Under the pieces are notes generated by a model. It was not told the origin of the DNA. It searched no databases and was given only the letters and a program-made list of their open reading frames with translations. The position numbers and the translations under genes are program-made. A DNA stretch of 64,000 nt from Burkholderia sp. 4M9327F10. Lineage in GTDB: Bacteria; Pseudomonadota; Gammaproteobacteria; Burkholderiales; Burkholderiaceae. The DNA is taken from assembly GCF_005503145.1 (NCBI RefSeq), contig NZ_SCNV01000007.1, positions 1 to 64,000 on the forward strand. Reading direction: 5' to 3'. This document shows positions 61,798 to 64,000 of the stretch, in pieces. Each line of letters opens with the position of its first letter. The first letter of the stretch is position 1.

Positions 61798-63344
61798 ATC
61801 CCGTCGCCACCTTTGTATTCGTCCTGTTCTTTATCGGCGTGACGATTCTCGGCTTTATCGCGGCCCACTGGCGCCGCGGGGACCTCGCTCACCTCGAAGA
61901 GTGGGGCCTCGGCGGACGCCGCTTCGGCACCATCGTCACGTGGTTCCTGCTGGGCGGCGACCTGTACACCGCCTACACCTTCATCGCCGTGCCGGCGCTC
62001 GTGTTCGGCGCAGGCGCAACGGGCTTCTTCGCGCTGCCCTATACGATCCTGATCTATCCGTTCGCCTTCGTGGTGTTCCCCAAGCTCTGGAGCATTGCGA
62101 AACGTCAGGGCTACGTGACGTCCGCGGACTTCGTCAATGCCCGCTACGGCAGCCGGATGCTCGCGCTGGCAGTGGCCGTGACCGGCATCGTCGCCACCAT
62201 GCCGTATATCGCGCTGCAACTGGTCGGGATCGAAGTGGTGATCGGCGCGCTCGGTTTCGACACCACGGGCTTTGTGGGCGATCTGCCGCTCATCATCGCC
62301 TTTGCGATTCTCGCTGCCTACACCTACACGTCGGGCTTGCGCGCGCCGGCCATGATCGCGGTGGTCAAGGATCTGCTGATCTACGTTACGATCGCCGCTG
62401 CCGTGATCGTGATTCCGCCGCAACTGGGCGGCTTCGGCCATATCTTCGGCGCGGTGCCGCCGGCCAAGCTGCTGCTCAAGGCGCCGGACGTGTCGAGCCT
62501 GAATGGCTACAGCGCGTACGCCACGCTGGCAGTCGGTTCGGCGCTGGCGCTATTCCTCTATCCGCACTCGATTACCGCGGTGCTTTCGTCGAAGTCGGGT
62601 AATACGATCCGCCGCAATATGGCGATGCTGCCGGCGTACTCGCTGGTGCTCGGCCTGCTTGCGCTGCTCGGCTTCATGGCGCTGGCGGCCGGCGTGAAAG
62701 ACATGCCGGAATTTGCCCCGTACTTCAAGGCATTCGGCCCGAACTTCGCGGTGCCGGCGTTGTTCCTGCATTTCTTCCCGTCGTGGTTCGTCGGGGTCGC
62801 ATTTGCCGCCATCGGTATCGGCGCACTGGTGCCGGCTGCGATCATGTCGATTGCCGCGGCCAATCTGTACACGCGCAATATCCACAAGGAGTTCATCAAC
62901 CGCGGCATGACGACGGAGCAGGAGACCAACATCGCCAAACTGGTCTCGCTGATCGTCAAGGTGGGTGCGGTGGCCTTCATTCTGGGCTTGCCGCTCACGT
63001 ACGCGATCCAGTTGCAATTGCTGGGCGGCATCTGGATCATCCAGACGCTGCCGGCGATCGTGCTCGGTCTCTACACGCGCATGCTCGACTATCGCGGCCT
63101 GCTGCTCGGCTGGGCAGTCGGCATTGTGACCGGCACGTGGATGGCCATCTCGCTGAAGCTCGCGGGTTCGATCTTCACGATCCACCTGTTCGGGCTCGCG
63201 ATCCCCGGCTATGCGGCGGTGTGGTCGCTGGTGGTGAATCTGGTGGTGGCGGTGGTGGTGAGCCTGCTGGTGCGCGCGGCCGGCATGAAGCACGCCGAAG
63301 ATCGCACCCGGCCTGAAGACTATCTGGACGTGGTGGAAAGCTAG
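61794..63344 (+). CDS. mctP: sodium:solute symporter, monocarboxylate permease MctP-like
   Basis: 516 residues, about 13 helices, SSS family. The start FVLFFIGVTILGFIAAHWRR, EEWGLGGRRFG, GGDLYTAYTF and TSADFVNARYGSR fit the DUF3311-associated MctP group, known in rhizobia for lactate, pyruvate and alanine uptake. Substrate here is inferred from family and the coupled DUF3311 gene. No two-component regulator (MctSR) is in the window. Confidence 0.87.
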   Translation: MNPVATFVFVLFFIGVTILGFIAAHWRRGDLAHLEEWGLGGRRFGTIVTWFLLGGDLYTAYTFIAVPALVFGAGATGFFALPYTILIYPFAFVVFPKLWSIAKRQGYVTSADFVNARYGSRMLALAVAVTGIVATMPYIALQLVGIEVVIGALGFDTTGFVGDLPLIIAFAILAAYTYTSGLRAPAMIAVVKDLLIYVTIAAAVIVIPPQLGGFGHIFGAVPPAKLLLKAPDVSSLNGYSAYATLAVGSALALFLYPHSITAVLSSKSGNTIRRNMAMLPAYSLVLGLLALLGFMALAAGVKDMPEFAPYFKAFGPNFAVPALFLHFFPSWFVGVAFAAIGIGALVPAAIMSIAAANLYTRNIHKEFINRGMTTEQETNIAKLVSLIVKVGAVAFILGLPLTYAIQLQLLGGIWIIQTLPAIVLGLYTRMLDYRGLLLGWAVGIVTGTWMAISLKLAGSIFTIHLFGLAIPGYAAVWSLVVNLVVAVVVSLLVRAAGMKHAEDRTRPEDYLDVVES

Positions 63345-63377
63345 GCCCTTTCCTTTCTCCCTGAGTCCCGCACAAAA

Positions 63378-63418
63378 CAAAACGCCCGCAACGAAAATTT
63401 GCGGGCGTTTTGCATTTT
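63378..63418. terminator. intrinsic terminator after mctP
   Basis: 14-bp perfect stem CAAAACGCCCGCAA/TTGCGGGCGTTTTG (63378-63391 and 63399-63412) followed by CATTTTT; a T-run on the reverse strand also makes it bidirectional. Confidence 0.9.
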
Positions 63419-63461
63419 TGGTGCACGATAGCTATATCGCATCTCCAGTCCCCGGGCGCCC

Positions 63462-64000
63462 ATGTCTTCTGCCGATTCCGATCCTGTGATGCCGCGCCGC
63501 ACGAGCGCCAACCGCATTCTCAGGGCGATCACCTCGCCGTATTACCGTTACCGGCACGCCAAACTGCTCCATAGCGTGCGGGTCGGCCTCGCGATGATGG
63601 TGTCGATTATCGCCACGACCGGCATCAATATTCCGCACGGCATCTGGTCGTCGGTGACGCTGCTGGTGGTGATCGGCGGCCTGCAGCATCACGGCAACAT
63701 CCGCAAGAAGGCCACGGACCGGGCGGCGGGGACGCTGCTCGGCGCGGCCATCGGGCTCGCGCTGATCCTGCAGCAGAACCTGATCGGCTCGCTGTGGGTG
63801 ACCTATGTCCTGATGTCCGTGGTGGCGGCCATCTGCGCCTGGTACGCGATCGGCAAGGGCGGCTATGTCGGGCTGCTGACGGCGATCACCATGTGCATCG
63901 TCGCGGGCCACGGCGACAACCTGATCGACACGGGCCTCTGGCGCACGCTGAACGTGCTGATCGGCATTGTGATCGCGCTGGCGTTCTCGTTTGCCTTGCC
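63462..64000 (+). CDS. FUSC-family (aromatic acid exporter-like) membrane protein, 3' truncated
   Basis: The first approximately 179 residues are visible. After a basic N-terminus come five to six hydrophobic segments, with HGIWSSVTLLVVIGG, TDRAAGTLLGAAIGLAL and GLWRTLNVLIGIVIAL, the pattern of FUSC/AaeB-type efflux proteins. ATG 63462 is the first good start after the terminator. The gene runs off the window. Confidence 0.85.
   Translation, partial: MSSADSDPVMPRRTSANRILRAITSPYYRYRHAKLLHSVRVGLAMMVSIIATTGINIPHGIWSSVTLLVVIGGLQHHGNIRKKATDRAAGTLLGAAIGLALILQQNLIGSLWVTYVLMSVVAAICAWYAIGKGGYVGLLTAITMCIVAGHGDNLIDTGLWRTLNVLIGIVIALAFSFAL

Overview
The window is GC-rich, densely coded chromosomal DNA from a betaproteobacterium of the Burkholderia sensu lato group, most likely Paraburkholderia or a close relative. 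This is an inference from gene content (DUF4148 and DUF4399 proteins, DUF3311 plus a MctP-type permease, a DUF883/CsbD/OtsA stress set, Uup, HtpG, a UbiC neighbourhood, the parE-parC pair) and codon bias; no rRNA is present to confirm it. The first gene (ABC ATPase) and the last (FUSC-family membrane protein) are cut by the window edges. About 55 protein genes, one tRNA and one degenerate tRNA-borne island are supported.

Region 1 (1-9.8 kb) holds two tandem paralogous lipoproteins and a stress-type block: a sigma-54 activator without receiver domain, two small membrane proteins, a second sigma-54 activator with a receiver, two small disordered proteins, trehalose-6-phosphate synthase OtsA and a glycine-rich membrane protein. 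Good -24/-12 (sigma-54) elements lie in front of a small proline-rich protein, otsA and, 7 kb on, a CsbD gene, with a weaker one before the DUF883 gene. This suggests a sigma-54-driven stress regulon controlled by the two activators.

Region 2 (9.8-21.7 kb) carries a DHA2 drug exporter with short tandem repeat arrays on both sides, a PEBP-family protein, a Vsr/Dcm pair, a probable small RNA, two members of a small orphan protein family, a glutathione transferase, a TPR/glycosyltransferase-like protein, a lipoprotein, DUF2867 and DUF4148 proteins and an esterase. Region 3 (21.87-26.53 kb) is a decayed integrative element bounded by a 20-bp direct repeat of the 3' end of tRNA-Arg(CCT). It contains unfamiliar, partly AT-richer genes, an AlpA-like regulator and gene stumps (ParB-like, phage lysozyme), with no integrase left.

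Region 4 (27-38 kb) has a cytoplasmic HtrA-like protease with a LuxR-type regulator, rubredoxin, a DUF4399 protein, Uup, a HepT/MntA toxin-antitoxin pair, topoisomerase IV (parE-parC) with DnaA-box-like sites upstream, and a CopD-like protein. Region 5 (38-43 kb) is a catabolic cluster: divergent LysR regulator, MHS-type transporter, M20 amidohydrolase and an acetylpolyamine-amidohydrolase-like enzyme. Region 6 (43-64 kb) carries a ChrA-type transporter, a membrane GGDEF-EAL protein, PhzF, RidA, two PLP enzymes (one a MocR-type regulator), a glyoxalase-like protein, HtpG, a second TPR/glycosyltransferase-like protein, an OmpA-like lipoprotein, UbiC with a DNA-deoxyinosine glycosylase, a ParA-like ATPase, a spermidine-synthase-like protein, the DUF3311/MctP symporter pair and the FUSC gene.
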